From contig BGZK01000859.1 in assembly GCA_005406025.1 (NCBI GenBank), positions 1 to 64,000 on the forward strand: a DNA stretch of 64,000 nt, in the 5' to 3' direction. A model generated the notes under the pieces. The model saw only the letters and a program-made list of their open reading frames with translations, ran no database searches and was not told the origin of the DNA. Positions 44,565 through 56,839 of this stretch are shown piece by piece. The translations under genes were made by a program, and so were the position numbers. Positions within the stretch are counted from its first letter, which is position 1. Every line of letters starts with the position of its first letter. This stretch comes from Eumeta japonica. Lineage: Eukaryota > Arthropoda > Insecta > Lepidoptera > Psychidae.

Positions 44565-44840
44565 GGACTCAGATGGAGAACAGGACTGCAGTAAAAGTGG
44601 AGAGAGGGAGTGGGAACGAAACCAAAAGGAAACGTAAGCGAAGCTGAGAGCGGAATGGAAATTTGAATTGAAAGTAAGATCGAGGTATGAATCAAGAGTG
44701 AGGTGATATAAGGATCAAGTGCAAAAGTAAAATTGTGATCGAGAACAAGACAGCGACCAGGATCGTGATTGGTAGCGAGACCGTTCAATACAAAAACGAA
44801 AGGAATTCATTCTGTACAACACGCTTGGCCGTGGGCTCAG
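44565..44840 (+). repeat. Dispersed repeat family B
   Basis: Quasi-hexamer text (GGGAACGAAACCAAAAGG, AAGCTGAGAGCGGAATGG, GACCAGGATCGTGATTGG) ending 'CATTCTGTACAACACGCTTGGCCGTGGGC'. Confidence 0.6.
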
Positions 44841-45139
44841 AATAATATAAATGTTATTAGGGTAATTTGTATCATAAAGTGTAACAGCATGTTTTTATAC
44901 TTTTACTGTGCAGGTTTTCAATGCCATCGGAGAATTTCTTATTAAATACAGAAGGACGTTCGAAAAGACAATATACATTTCAATTTGTAACACTGTATTA
45001 TAAAATATTATTAAAAATTTAACTGCTTAAATTAATTTTGAAGTTTCTGAAGAAGTTATAAGACTCATAGTATTTAAATAGTTATACAAAATAGTATCCT
45101 TTCTTGTCCAGTTGCCTTAAAATTCTGTACAGATTTCAA

Positions 45140-45750
45140 TTTTACATTGGCCGTTGTAAATAACTAGAAATTAATGGAATACAAGAAGGATTTCCCGACC
45201 GAAATTCATAAAATAAAACGCATCTCGAGCCTGGTAATTGAATTACGCAGCTGGACGGCGTTTGGTACAGAAAAAAAAAAGAGAAGTAATAAGATAAATC
45301 AGTAAAGCCCCCATTGTGGACGGATTTTCCACTGGATAAATACCCATGGTGTATTTTATTTAGATCGTTAAAATGGGATAACGCGGCTCGAGAGCGCCGC
45401 TCTAGCCGAAGCGGCAATTTCCTCTGCGACGCGACGCGTCGGCTTTATGCCGCCCTGGTATTCAGTTTACGTTTATGCGAGGAAAAATTCGGCCTAAGTA
45501 TACATTGGCGAGCTGTGCGAGAGTTTCTCGGGGCATTTACCTAATGGATGGACTTTTTTGCTGGGGCCGAGGGCTGGAGATGGCCGCGGCGAGCTGTAAT
45601 ATATAATTGGGAACTGTGCCGAATCGAGATCTCGTCTTGCTTTTTCGCCGTAGGCCGATAGAGACTAAGACGTTGCGAGCTTGAAAGGAGTCTACTCGCA
45701 AGCGCTCGTCCTGCATCTATAGTTGAAGAATTACTCAAAGCACCATTCCA
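45140..45750. promoter_or_regulatory. GC-rich, apparently unique island: candidate regulatory DNA
   Basis: CpG-dense core (CGGCTCGAGAGCGCCGCTC near 45382; GCGACGCGACGCGTCGGC near 45425; GCCGCGGCGAGCTG near 45582). It contains homeodomain-type TAATTGAATTACG (45235-45247) and bHLH-like CAGCTG (45249-45254). Short frames on both strands (45142-45417, 45314-45544, 45541-45738) overlap with no motif. The pattern matches the islands at 10.6, 32.9 and 39.6 kb. Confidence 0.3.
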
Positions 45751-45759
45751 AAATGGAAA

Positions 45760-46435
45760 ACGAATGGCATCAGTTTCGTTTCTGTCTATGTGTGTGTGGG
45801 TCGCGTAAAGATTTGAGTCGAAATCATTTCGACACTTAAATAAAATTCGCTTGCTTCGTCTCCAGCACGCAATATTATGAATTAAATTTAGTTTTCAGTG
45901 GTTAGTTACAAAAGTTGAAAAACTCTTTTTTATTTTGTGACGTATCAAATAAATTTTCAAAAGCGGAAGTTTTTATACATGAAACCATGGATTTTCACGT
46001 GCTTTTTCTATGAATGTTTTATAAAATATTTCCTTTCATACATCTAAAACAAGAATTCCAAAAGCGTCTTGAAAAATAGGACATTATGTTAAGATGTAGA
46101 TTAAATTACAATCGCTGGAATTGTCTGACCTTTTATAATAATGTGAAAATGAAAAATAATCTAATTAGACGCGCTTGTCTGCTTTTCATGTATGTCAAGT
46201 TAACATATTTCGTTTTTATTATGATTTGAGTTATAAAATATTCAGATGAAGAATATTTACGATTTTGTTTTACAGAAAATTTTAATAAAAAAAAATACAA
46301 ATATAATACAAACAGTTCATTTACATAATCGGAAAAATATTAACAAAAACATCGACACAATTTTGGTTATGAATTTAAATGTAGTTTTAAGCGTGTGTTT
46401 TAATCTGCTAATGATAATATTTGAACCATGCATAT
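45760..46435. other. No feature recognised
   Basis: AT-rich. Overlapping frames near 46246-46535 are partly LINE debris on the minus strand. Confidence 0.45.
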
Positions 46436-46439
46436 TTTT

Positions 46440-48800
46440 TTTTATGATATAAAATCTATTTTCAAGAAGGATAGGCAGGAACCACAGGTCTCTATATGGT
46501 ACGGTCTTTGCACATCTTTTTTGCTTTACTGACATCCATCAATCGTTTAATGCAAGCTAATCGGTTTCGGTTGCTTAAAATTTACTCCTTATTTAATATG
46601 CCATCAACTTGGTTTGCGTAAGGTGTTCTAGAGCGACATTCACCGACGCTTGATCCATTAAATAAATATACATTTGCTTGATCAGCTGACTTTCATTCAC
46701 CCTTTTCAGATAGCCAATCCACCGCAGCACACATTTCTCTTTTCTAGTCACTAGCATCTTTCAAACTTAATCTTTCTCTGACATCACTATTTTTATATTT
46801 AATTTTTAAAGACATACCACGCCAACTATCGTATCTCCCACTTCTGCCACACCAGTTTTACTATCGTATATAATGATAGAAATAAGAATTCCATGGATGT
46901 GGACTGTCAAACGCACGTGTCGTGATACACTTTTATCATTTATAAACAGTAAACAAGGTTCGATTTACTATACTTTTCGTATTTACTCTTTATCTTTATT
47001 TATATTTGCTTTCAATATTTCTACCATCTTTGCCGCTTTTTATAAACAAACTACCCAAGTAAACAAATCCTTTCCTTTTCTCAAGTCTTTCTTTCTCTAT
47101 TTTTATATCGCGTACAGTCATGTTTTCTCTTCTTTCCAACACCATTGACTTAATCTTACCTGATATTTGATTACATACCTCTTTTCTCAACATAATCGTT
47201 TATTTTAGTTATGATTACCCGCAAATCGGACGCCAACGGCCCAAGGAATATTTGGTCGCAAGCGTATAGGAGACATTTGTGATAGCTCACTCATTTTTAG
47301 TCCAAACTGCAGCGATGCGTACCAAAATTAGAGATATTTAGTTACAAAATTTAACTATTAAATATAATGTTTACTTTAAACCCTTAGCAAAACTGTCAAA
47401 TTTTGTAGCTTCAAAAAGTTACTTGTTAAAGTTTAAATTACAGTTAATTTTAACAGACAGGCTGCTGTCAAATACAGGGTACTGTTTTAATTATTAAAGT
47501 TTTTATTTTGTGAGAGGTAATTTTAATTATTTTCGTCAATCAATAAACGGAAGTTGGTGTATGCCGCAACCAATGAAAATCATACCTAGTAAAAGGTACT
47601 TAGTCATTGATTATTCTCGAAATCTGATGGCGCAATTTAAAATGAATGCACTTTCCTTAAAGATGTGGCATTTCGAAAGTCAAGTTCATCCAAGAGAATG
47701 ATTGCATACGTTATACTTTTTTTTTGTCGAGATCGTAAAAAAATATTGGTTATATACACACATAATTAACTATTTCATAGTCGTCGCAATTTTTCGAACT
47801 CGGTTACAAAGAAAAAACGCAAATGTTATCCATTATGTAAACATAAATTAGTGAGATTTAAAAAAAAATTAAAACTGAATTATATAACATCTATATGTCG
47901 GCTATCAATGTCAAAAATTAAAAAATGACGGATCGGAAAGTAATTAAACATTTAGAGGTGGCCTCACATACCTCAACATTACCTCAAATATTACTGGGTA
48001 ACTGTCAGTTACGACGTTCAAATAACGTACAGGTTGTCTTGACAATAAGTCATTAATGATTTCAAACTAGAGTTTGCGCGTACCGCTGTTATATTATTTC
48101 AAATCATACAGACAACTTATTCATGAAAGGTTGAATAGCGGTTGAAAGGTGACGCTACATATCCCCGTCTGACATCTCTACAGATGGAACCTCTGAATAG
48201 AGATTGTAGTGCCCTTATCAATACGCTATAAACACAACGTATGGAGTTATTTTATGGGTTTTTCTCCTCCATTCTATCGTAAGCTTTTTTCAGATCTACA
48301 AAAGTAATGAAAATTTTGATCCTTGGCCAAAACTTTTTCCGCAATATTTTGCAGGTAAGTAACTTGACACACTTTATCCCTTTTTAAAGTCCCTCTTGTA
48401 CACCCTAGATCTTATTTTCAGTCTTCTTCACAACACTTTCAATAATAATTTTTGTGTACAGTTTGCCAACAACACCGAAGTGACTTACAGATGTACTAAT
48501 TTCAATAAACCTACGGTAAGGTTTTTCCTTTAGGTACAATAATTATGGTTTTGCACTACGCTATATGGCTTTTTCAAAATTATTGATGAGCTAGTACAGC
48601 AGGATTGCGGCTGTACCCTTGCTTCTCTCTTAACTTCTCTGACGAAATCTTATTAACTTTGGCAGCCTTTCCAGTTTCCATTTTGTTATTGTTGTCATAA
48701 TTTCGTCCATTTTAATCTCATTGTTAGTTTTATCATCATACGTATCTTCAGTCGCAATTATATTGGCATCTGCGACTGTATTCTCGTAACAAAAACACTT
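46440..48800 (-). pseudogene. Non-LTR retrotransposon (LINE) reverse transcriptase, degraded, 5'-truncated
   Basis: Blocks on the minus strand, N- to C-terminal: I-K-M-D-E-I-M-T-T-I-T-K-W-K (about 48725-48680); S-H-F-G-V-V-G-K-L-Y-T-K-I-I-I-E-S-V (about 48490-48440); F-I-T-F-V-D-L-K-K-A-Y-D-R-M (about 48312-48270), the conserved FVDxxKAYD box with the first RT Asp; D-V-R-R-G-Y-V-A-S-P-F (about 48160-48125), equivalent to GVRQGCxxSP; then a diverged stretch where the YADD box should be. After that, K-I-K-S-M-V-L-E-R and F-V-Y-L-G-S-L-F-I (about 47160-47040), K-C-V-L-R-W-I-G-Y-L-K-R-V-N-E-S (about 46725-46680), and a C-terminus matching MDVSxAKxxCKDR (about 46545-46490). Many stops and shifts. 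The RTE/Jockey-like assignment is uncertain. Same family as the fragment at 12820-13000. Confidence 0.75.
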
Positions 48801-48984
48801 TCTAAATAATTATTCCAGTGCCAAGATAAATAGAGCTTAGCATGGAGCAAAATATAGGCATCATTTCATTTAAATCGGATGTTAGAAAAAAAATTCTCAT
48901 TCGAAGATCTAGCCTGAGAAGTCACATCGAAAATATTCATTGTTAGCATCTATGGTCTATAGACATCATAATACGAATGTAAAA

Positions 48985-49230
48985 CAACTTTCAAAGAAAA
49001 AAAGCTCGGCTCATTGTGGTGAGAAATTGAGAACTGGACCGGGGTTAAAACCGAGTGTGGGACCGGATCAGAATCAAGAGTGGCCCCAGGATCGACATTA
49101 AGAACAGTGTTGGGGAGAGAACTGAAGCGGAAACAGCATTCAGATTTGTAGCGAAATCGTTCAATATAAAAGATGAAAAAACACATTCTACACTCACGCG
49201 GGCGAAGGTGCTGGCGGAAAGCTAGTGTTA
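48985..49230 (+). repeat. Dispersed repeat family B, well preserved
   Basis: Quasi-hexamer text (GAACTGGACCGGGGTTAAAA, GGACCGGATCAGAATCAAG) ends with 'CACTCACGCGGGCGAAGGTG', then CTGGCGGAAAGCTAGT: the clearest family end in the window. The minus frame at 48950-49186 is a by-product. Confidence 0.65.
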
Positions 49231-49234
49231 AAAT

Positions 49235-50685
49235 ATAAAACTAATTTAAAACATACTAGGCGAGATATTGACAAAGAATTCTATGTTTTAGAATCAGCAG
49301 TCCTCCATACTAATTATAAAACACACAATAGATTGCGTGATGACGTTTGTAATTTAAAAAAGTAGTAAGCAAGTAACACTAAGAATCAGTCTTACAATTC
49401 CAATATATTTTTGACGATTAATAAATTAACTTGCTAAGAACACCCATTTTATAATATATGACAGTATAAAATGAATGTACAGTACATTTATTTAAATAAT
49501 TTGATCCTCTAGTCTACGTAGGAATGTATAACACAAGTACATAATAGCGCTAATATATATAAACAATAAAGATACTTGTTACGTTTTACCTCACTCACCT
49601 TTTATGTTGTTAGTAGCTTTACAATATAAACTTTGAACACAAGAGTAACATTGTCATACCGATATGGCGGAAAAAGGACTAACATTCGAGCTATAAGTTC
49701 GAAAAAAATTGTGGGTGGATAAATGAATTATGGACCACAGCTATGTTTTTAACACAACTGTACAGTTGTCAGTAAATTTGAAAACGATAATAGTTACCTA
49801 AAATTTCATAGATTAATGACCATTAATTTATTGTTTTTGTATATAAAGTGTTGAGTGTTATAGTTATATGAAACGCATAGTAAATACCACACTATGTCGT
49901 GATTGACATTTAGTGTCTATATATGTTAAAGTCGTATTGTTTTCATAAGTTGTAATTTTCTTTTTTCAATGGCAATCAGAAACGTATTTATACAATAAAG
50001 ATATTAAACAAATTTCTAGTATCCTCATATATTTTAATGTTTTTTGATAAGGTTTACAAAAAACAGCTCAGAATGATAGATCTTCTTTATGGGATTTTTG
50101 TCTGTCTGTCATAGGTCATTTGCCGAGTCATTCGACGGCGTAAGACCATTCAGCGAACTGGAAGCTTCTACTGACGTTTATTTTGTTAGTATGTGAATAA
50201 AAATTGTTGCTCGCGCGAAGTCTTTTACTATTTTGCTCAAAATTAGTAAATACTAATAAGACCGTCTCAATTGTGAAATTTAATAAAATAACTTATGAAT
50301 ATTGTTCATTTTATTATATCTTACTAATATAAGTAGATTTTATAATTTGTCTGTACAATAGCCTTTTTGAATTGATATTGAGAGGATTAATGAAGTTATA
50401 CGAATTTAACAAATGAGACAATAGTGCGCCTTTTGACTATTAGACATGCAGGAAATCAAATGTCGATGTACAGTAATCATCCCATATTTGAATTTTTCAC
50501 ATCATGCTAACACTAAGAATTGCAATTATAGGAACTAATTGCAATTGTTTACCACACGTTTGTTTTTTTTTTTATATAACAGTATCTTTGACAATTCGAT
50601 ATAAATAAATTTTGGTAAAACTAAAAAAAGACTCAAATCAGAGATTATTTGAACAGATGGTACTGTGTGTATAAATTATTTCTAG
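49235..50685. other. No feature recognised
   Basis: AT-rich unique sequence. A slightly GC-richer patch lies at 50110-50175. Confidence 0.5.
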
Positions 50686-50690
50686 TGATT

Positions 50691-50730
50691 GTAGGCAGTT
50701 TGTGTATATATATATACACAAACTGCCTAC
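50691..50730. repeat. Perfect 40-bp palindrome
   Basis: The 20-base arm GTAGGCAGTTTGTGTATATA is followed directly by its exact reverse complement. Confidence 0.97.
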
Positions 50731-50904
50731 TTTATACAATATATATAGTTAAACATAAATTAAGAAATAGCTTTATATACTTAAAGAAATTAAACTAAAT
50801 AAACAGTGTACGATATCGTACTTTTGTAGAAAATAAAATTTAATTATATACAATATACTAACATCAAATACTACATCTTATACAATTACTCTGTTTTTCT
50901 CATT

Positions 50905-51125
50905 TTTCGTAGAATTGTCTTATGTACCTCGACAAACGAACTTCTTATTAATTTTCTTAGCGAGACAAGCAGCACGTCGACCTCGCAAAGAGGACTGTCG
51001 CAGAGAATACACGACCGAACCGTTTCAGCCACGGTTGAGTTACTTGAAAACTCCGATTTGCCGGTTCTATCTAGAATTGCGAACGGAAACCAATTATAAA
51101 TCTATGGTTTCGTTTCAAACATAAA
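50905..51125. other. GC-richer unique-looking patch
   Basis: The plus frame at 50915-51124 (69 codons, Arg/Pro-rich) has no known motif. Composition changes sharply at both edges. It could be a short exon or regulatory DNA; no splice site decides. Confidence 0.25.
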
Positions 51126-51129
51126 TTGA

Positions 51130-51700
51130 AGATAGCGAATTGATGCAATTTTTTTAGAAATTTAAAAATAAATTGGATTTTTAAATTAAAATGGAAAATA
51201 ATATTGTCGGTTTTAATCAATTAATAAAGGACAGGGGAATTATTAGGCCCAACTGTATTAAGTTGTGGCACGTTTTAAAAAATGAGTCTTATTTTTCCAT
51301 TTAAAAATGTAAAAAATCAATACAATTTACAATCTGGGTAATGAAAAAACTGAAAAATAAGTTGGGACGCTAGTAAATTAGTTTATATTAAAATACAATC
51401 GATAATGTAAACGAGTTCATCTGTTTAGAAAAAAACATCCTTATACCGATTGATTATCTTAATAAAAATACGAAGTAAAAATATTATTAGCATTACGAAT
51501 TAAAATATTCTTTAGTTTTAAGTTTTAGTAAAGGTATAATAAATAAACTCACTATCGACTTTCATGTAAAAATCGACTCGGTATTTTATTTTTAATCTGT
51601 AGGTATGCTGACACTGACAGCTAACGGCTCTCGGTTTTATTGATAATCACTTTCTGTCATTTTTGTTGATCGTATAGATGCTGGAGAAATAAGAGAACAA
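51130..51700. other. No feature recognised
   Basis: AT-rich. Confidence 0.5.
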
Positions 51701-51704
51701 ATAA

Positions 51705-52376
51705 ACATGCATATATTTTTCGCACATTCTTGCCTCAGGTAATCCATTTTTCATCACAAGTTATGATTTTTTTTACACGGGTCGGTTTCATTACTTTCCA
51801 ATAGAGAATCGCAAATGAGTACATGTTTTATTTGTTTCCTTTCAGTGAGCTCGTGTGCGACCCAAGTATTGAGATTTTCATGTATCCAGCTTTTAGAGTA
51901 TGGGTTAAAATTGTTTTGTGGTCAATCTTTAGCTCTTAAGCTATATTGTAAGATCTAATATACCAATTTTTCCCTACTTTTTCCAAAATCAAAGACTTGA
52001 TTCGTAGCAGGACGACCAGAGCGGGTATATCTTTGACATCAAAGTTACTATACTGAAAACGCTTGAAGCAGTTTTATGCTATTCCTACTGACACTGCATT
52101 AGGTTCATAAACGTCAAATTTTTTTTGTGGCTTATGTCGCAATTAACTGTTTTTTTTCTGTAACAAAACTTTAAAATGTATCGAATTTCTAAATTAAATT
52201 GACGCATATCAGTAGACATAAAAACAATAGAAAAGTGGTGATACACCGTTTTTACTTTTTTTTTATGTTATCCATTTAATGGTATCAAAACTAGCCAAAT
52301 GCAAACAGCCAAATAAAATAGATCTTACTGCAACTTTTTGTTTATAAAATATGAAAAAGCTTTCACCTGACCTATT
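51705..52376 (-). mobile_element. Mariner transposon (copy 3), 5' half only
   Basis: It aligns throughout with the 5' half of copy 2 on the same strand, from the end repeat (inverted: TAATAGGTCAGGTGAAAGC at about 52376) through the leader, the two HTH units and T-C-D-E-K-W-I-T (about 51762-51735; first catalytic Asp kept, preceding Gly changed to Cys). The homology stops abruptly near 51705, so the catalytic C-terminal half is missing. Shared leader sequence was used to trace the split copy at 2839-5568. Confidence 0.8.
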
Positions 52377-52379
52377 AAA

Positions 52380-52615
52380 TTATTATTAATCATATAGTTA
52401 CGATGGAATTGCTGACACTCTCTTATTTTCGCTTTCGCTCTATCTCACCGTTTCACACGATATCTTCTCCTCCTTCCCATTTTTATCCTTATCATCATCT
52501 CTAACACCGCTCCTTCTCTGAACATACAAAGCAAACAATAAGCATAGCCGACAAAATAAAATTAATGACTTTTAAATGTTCTAGTCATAAAGAGTCATAC
52601 AGATAAACACATGGA
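52380..52615. other. Pyrimidine-rich tract
   Basis: About 120 bases (52405-52520) with very few purines on the plus strand (CTCTTATTTTCGCTTTCGCTC, TCTTCTCCTCCTTCCC). It resembles the purine-rich start of the family B copy at 26220 in inverted orientation. Confidence 0.5.
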
Positions 52616-52619
52616 AATA

Positions 52620-52932
52620 GTAATAAATGATAACCTATATTTTTGTGACAATGAGTTCTATCAGCTATTTTCAAATTAATTAGACAGACAAAGAGAAAGA
52701 TAAACAATCGGCAGTTTACATATTACATAGTGTGCTCTATAGTTTTTTGAAATCAGGTTAACTGTTTATGAGCTATGAAAAAATATACAAAGGAAGAGAC
52801 AGACAAACAAAAAAAAAAGTAATTTATGTCTGTTCGATATTCCTGTGTCACATTTCATCAAAATCGGTACAGTGATTTAGGTATTAAAACGTAACAGACA
52901 GAGACACATGCATTTATAATATAAGTATTAAT
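52620..52932 (+). repeat. Retroposon-like repeat, family C tail
   Basis: It ends 'CACATTTCATCAAAATCGGT', then ACAGTGATTTAGG, AACAGACAGAGACACATG and TTTATAATATAAGTATTA, which is the same tail order as 12190-12278. Confidence 0.55.
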
Positions 52933-53129
52933 TGGTAAAATAATTATTTCTTTATTTAATATACTATTATGCAATTAAAAAACGACATTATTTGTCAACA
53001 TAAAAAATCATTATAAACTTTTTTAAGCGTGAAAATCAAATGGGGTAAGATAAGTACTGATGAAGAAATATAATTCAATTATAAATAAAATAATAACAGA
53101 ATTATCTGCATTGAATTAGGAAAAAAAGT

Positions 53130-53535
53130 TATAACCATATGTTCAAAAAATATGATAAAAATTACGGAGGTAACGATTAATAAATACTTTTAACGAAAAT
53201 TACTTTGAACATGATCGGATATACTGTTTCAGAGTCATTGCCTATAAACTGTGCTTCTCAATAAAAGGACGTAAGTGCCACGAAGATATGCTCTTTTGCT
53301 GGTGCACTTTTTTACATCGTATTTTTGCATTTTGAGACTGTAGTGTTTTAATTGTGTTTTAACGAACGTACAATACAGTGATTAAAATTCTTATACCTAT
53401 TTTATATAGATTACATTAACAAAAGTTTAATAATGTTAGATTTTTTATCTGTAGCGTATTTTTTGTAGTAACAGCTACGGAACCCTACACTCAGCATAGT
53501 CGGGAATACTCTTTGCCAGTTTTTTTTATGTTTTC
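53130..53535 (+). repeat. Dispersed repeat family A (copy 3)
   Basis: Shares 'TAATAAATACTTT', 'TGAACATGATCGGATAT', 'AAAAGGACGTAAGTGCCA', 'CTACGGAACCCTACACTCAG' and 'CTCTTTGCCAGTTTTTTT' with 41990-42345 in the same order. Confidence 0.65.
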
Positions 53536-53539
53536 TAGG

Positions 53540-54585
53540 GTCCGCTATTAAAAAATTTAAGTGAAGATTAAGATGGCCTAATTCGCTATGAGACATAGGG
53601 CTAAATTTTATAGTGATATATCGAAAATCGAAGATTCAAAAACAATTTGGAAAATTAATAAGGACTTTATTGTAGTTTTCTTTGATTTTTTGGTATTACC
53701 ATTACACATCCCTAAAGTCCATTCATAGTGTTTTAGTATGGGTATAATTATGGGTAAACAAATATTTAAAATTAAGTAAATCGAATTCTAACTAAACTTA
53801 TATTAAATACTAATTTATTTAAATAAATTTACTAAGATATTAAATAACGTAATGAATCAAACAGTTACGAAATTAAGCGAATAGACATTGACGACTGATC
53901 ACTTTAGTGAACTGATCTAAACTCAACTCTGTTATTACAGTTTTTATGACGATGATCTCCTAAATCACAAAAAAAATATTGTACATCAAAACAGACTGTG
54001 TACGTATGTATGAATGAAAAACTGGCAAGTGCGAGATGAACTTGTGCACCGAGGGTTGGATGCTGGACATATAATAGGTATATACCGGGTATACTACACA
54101 ATTTTTATGGTAAATATATTACGCGGTATTAATCGAAAAAATCTGTTTTCTGTCAATCAGTTTGGGATTTTTAACGCAAGGCTGACCCACATTTGGTCAC
54201 TATTTATTATATCTTTGTTTTACTTCAAAGTTTGCACTATAATCGAACCAAGCTTGACACTTGTATGTACTCTGATTTCATAATAAAAAAAAAGAAAATG
54301 TCGAAAGGACACGTTTTTATAACTTTTATGATTCGAAAGATGGACACCTTTAAAAGAAGAACAGACGGACGAACGGATGACTCGGGCTTAGTTGTAAGGT
54401 CCCGTTCTCCGAAAAAGATGTTTTTGACTGGCGGTTAAAAGCAGAATTTCAATTTTTCTAAAGACGTTATTTTTTTTATTTCAGGTCGAACTGAAACTAC
54501 ATACGCAACTTCACGGTTTATAGTCAAGTAGTTGGATACTTCGTTGAGAGCAAACCCACACAGCGGTACGATGAGATTACCAGAT
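53540..54585. other. No gene recognised
   Basis: AT-rich. 54350-54420 resembles the 'GACGGACGA...GGTCCCGTT' start of family A-type repeats. The frames at 53904-54438 show no domain. Confidence 0.4.
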
Positions 54586-54589
54586 GAGC

Positions 54590-54985
54590 CACTTATCAGG
54601 TCTTGAGCTGCGAACCGCAAGAAGAAAAGAAATAAAATCAAATAAGTGCGATCCATTAGGCGCTCCGTACATTTGTCTGACATTTATAGTGAAAATATAT
54701 CTCGGCACACCTACTCAAATAAATACTTTCGTATCGCGCATTGTGGACGCTGCGATTTATAGAAACATAGCATAGAAAATAAAAAGCCATTTAATTGTTT
54801 TCATGTCACGAATTTCAGCGCTCTTCATCAAATAATTCACCCGAGTTATCATCGGAGAGGTCAACTTGCGCCGTTTTCACGCGCGCAGCTACTTTGTTAC
54901 ATTTTTTCTTTGGGTGCCTCACTCACATTCAGGTAGTCGTTTACGTACATCGGGAGGCCGAAAAAGGTCACATTAAATAACATTA
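54590..54985. other. Balanced-composition patch
   Basis: Unique-looking. Three short overlapping frames (54435-54683 minus, 54584-54775 and 54795-54980 plus) are without motifs. Possible regulatory or exonic DNA; unresolved. Confidence 0.25.
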
Positions 54986-54989
54986 ACTA

Positions 54990-55765
54990 TTCCCGACCTT
55001 CTGTTAGCGACGTCTCGGGTTAAAGAATGTGTCGCATTTTAGTTAGCAGTTGGTATGTTTCTGCCCTAGAGACTTTTTATGTTTATATAAAATATTTTAC
55101 AGCTCGACCTTGTGTCGCTGATTCGACTCGAATAAAAATATGACCGAGAGAAGGATGACGTTTATAATAAGAACTAGATAAAAAGCAGTGCTTGGTAATT
55201 ACTTCTTAGCTTCGTGGTTGTCAAATGTGCCAATAAGTTATAATGATAATAAAAATATAATCGGATAAAACATTAAGTAGAGTAGTATATAAGGTTTTAT
55301 ATATTAACATATAATATTGGGGAGGATTCGGATGAAAGTGAAAATACTGTATTTTAATTTGATATTAATCGATTGTACTTTATTTTCATAATAAATCATA
55401 TTTCTTTTACGTCTCTTAAATAAATATTTTTTAATTAAATCTAAAAGCCTTGCATGTATTTTGGATAAAAAATCTTGAAAATGAAATCACAGTATTTCAG
55501 TAGTAGTTCGAGATTGATTGTTTATTAATGCTAATTCAAAATAGATTATAGGTGTTTAAAGAAAACAGAGAAGAAACCAAACACGTTACACGTTACAGTT
55601 GTATATTTGACTATTATTTTTATGTATAAAATTTAGCTTCCGTATGTTTGTGCTCAAACTGAAATTATCTTTGGAATGACTTAACATTTTGACATAATAT
55701 TGCATTGAAATATGCACATATTTTATTGTAAAATATTATTTACCTCGATTTCATCTAAATCAGAA
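54990..55765. other. No feature recognised
   Basis: AT-rich. Confidence 0.5.
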
Positions 55766-55769
55766 TTGT

Positions 55770-55970
55770 AACTAGTAGTGGAAATAAAGTTGAAAGCGGG
55801 ACAGGATGCAAATCAAGAGAATGACAAATCAAAATCGTAAGTGTGTACGATACCGGGGTCGAAATCGAGTGTAGGACGAAATCGGGATAGCATGATCAAT
55901 CGATATAGAAGATGAAAGGATAAATTCTATGTCTACGTGGACGAAGTTGCGGGCTGAAATCTAGTATAGT
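55770..55970 (+). repeat. Dispersed repeat family B
   Basis: 'GGGACAGGATGCAAATCAAG', then quasi-hexamer text (GATACCGGGGTCGAAATCG, GAAATCGGGATAGC), ending 'TATGTCTACGTGGACGAAGTTGCGGGC' and GAAATCTAGTATA. Confidence 0.65.
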
Positions 55971-56107
55971 TATAAATTTCGAGTAAATTCATTGATATAG
56001 GAAAAAAGGGGTTGTTACCGAATCAAAATATCTGGAGGAGGCCTACATGTAAAAAGCTTTTCATAAAAATACTAATTCCATTACGTTCATGTTTTATATA
56101 TATATAT

Positions 56108-56290
56108 ATACTAGCTGTCCCGCCCGCTAGGTAATTTTTATTTATAAATAAAATGGCGAAGGATTTACGGAATTCGAAAATGAGTAGCCTAGAACCATCT
56201 ACAAATCATTCCGCATCGAATGGTCCCAGTTCCATGTCTATATAAATTTAGTAGTTTTACGTGATTATGAACAAAGACAACCTATTTTCA
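56108..56290 (+). repeat. Retroposon-like repeat, family C start
   Basis: Begins 'TACTAGCTGTCCCGCCCGCTAGG' after an (AT)n run. Related to the start at 11835. No coding content. Confidence 0.5.
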
Positions 56291-56461
56291 TTATATATGT
56301 ATAGATATATATATTTTATTATTCTTAATGGACTGTATTTTAGCAATGTTTTAGATTAAAACTAAGCATCTTGATAAATATCTGAGAATTCATGACAAAA
56401 AATTAAGGTGTATATCGAATTCACCCGCACATTCCCCGTTTTCACGCTTCCTCCCTTGCAG

Positions 56462-56607
56462 CCTACCGGGGAGTGCTTTTATTTGTATCACGAACGCGAG
56501 ACAGCTGAGAAAGTACTGGCGTATTTGTATTGGATCCGGCGGCGGTCAGCATCATCGGGCCGCGCTACGTGCGCCGAACGAAAAGCGAAAACCCGCTGTG
56601 AATATGT
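56462..56607 (+). other. Candidate spliced exon, 146 bp
   Basis: A strong acceptor (TTTCACGCTTCCTCCCTTGCAG, ending 56461) precedes a CG-rich segment that is open in one frame for its whole length: P-T-G-E-C-F-Y-L-Y-H-E-R-E-T-A-E-K-V-L-A and onward, Arg/Ala-rich. It ends at a donor, T|GTAAGC (56608). The first in-frame stop, TAA, overlaps the donor, as expected if translation continued into another exon. The composition contrasts with the AT-rich flanks, and no similar sequence occurs elsewhere in the window. I recognise no domain; the peptide of about 48 residues is too short to judge. Alternatives are a non-coding exon or chance signals in a CpG-rich regulatory patch. Confidence 0.35.
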
Positions 56608-56719
56608 GTAAGCACGCACTTACATCGCTGTAGGGTCATTCGGGGTTATAGTGTACTCACGCCGTCGTGTTAAGATTGAATGTTATGGAGGTACTGCATA
56701 AAGATAAGAGTTAGGTGGG

Positions 56720-56727
56720 TATAAAAG
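56720..56727 (+). promoter_or_regulatory. TATA-box-like motif TATAAAAG
   Basis: It sits within a balanced-composition segment (56640-56830) in the context GGTGGGTATAAAAGTGTT. A start site would be expected near 56750. No initiator was confirmed. It may simply be chance in AT-rich DNA. Confidence 0.25.
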
Positions 56728-56839
56728 TGTTAAGGCTGTTTGGATGCCGGCGTACTCTGACATCCCCACACGATCCTGAACGATGTAACGCTGTTCGTGT
56801 TCGAGAGTTTCCTGTACTGTAAAATGTTCATGAAATAAT

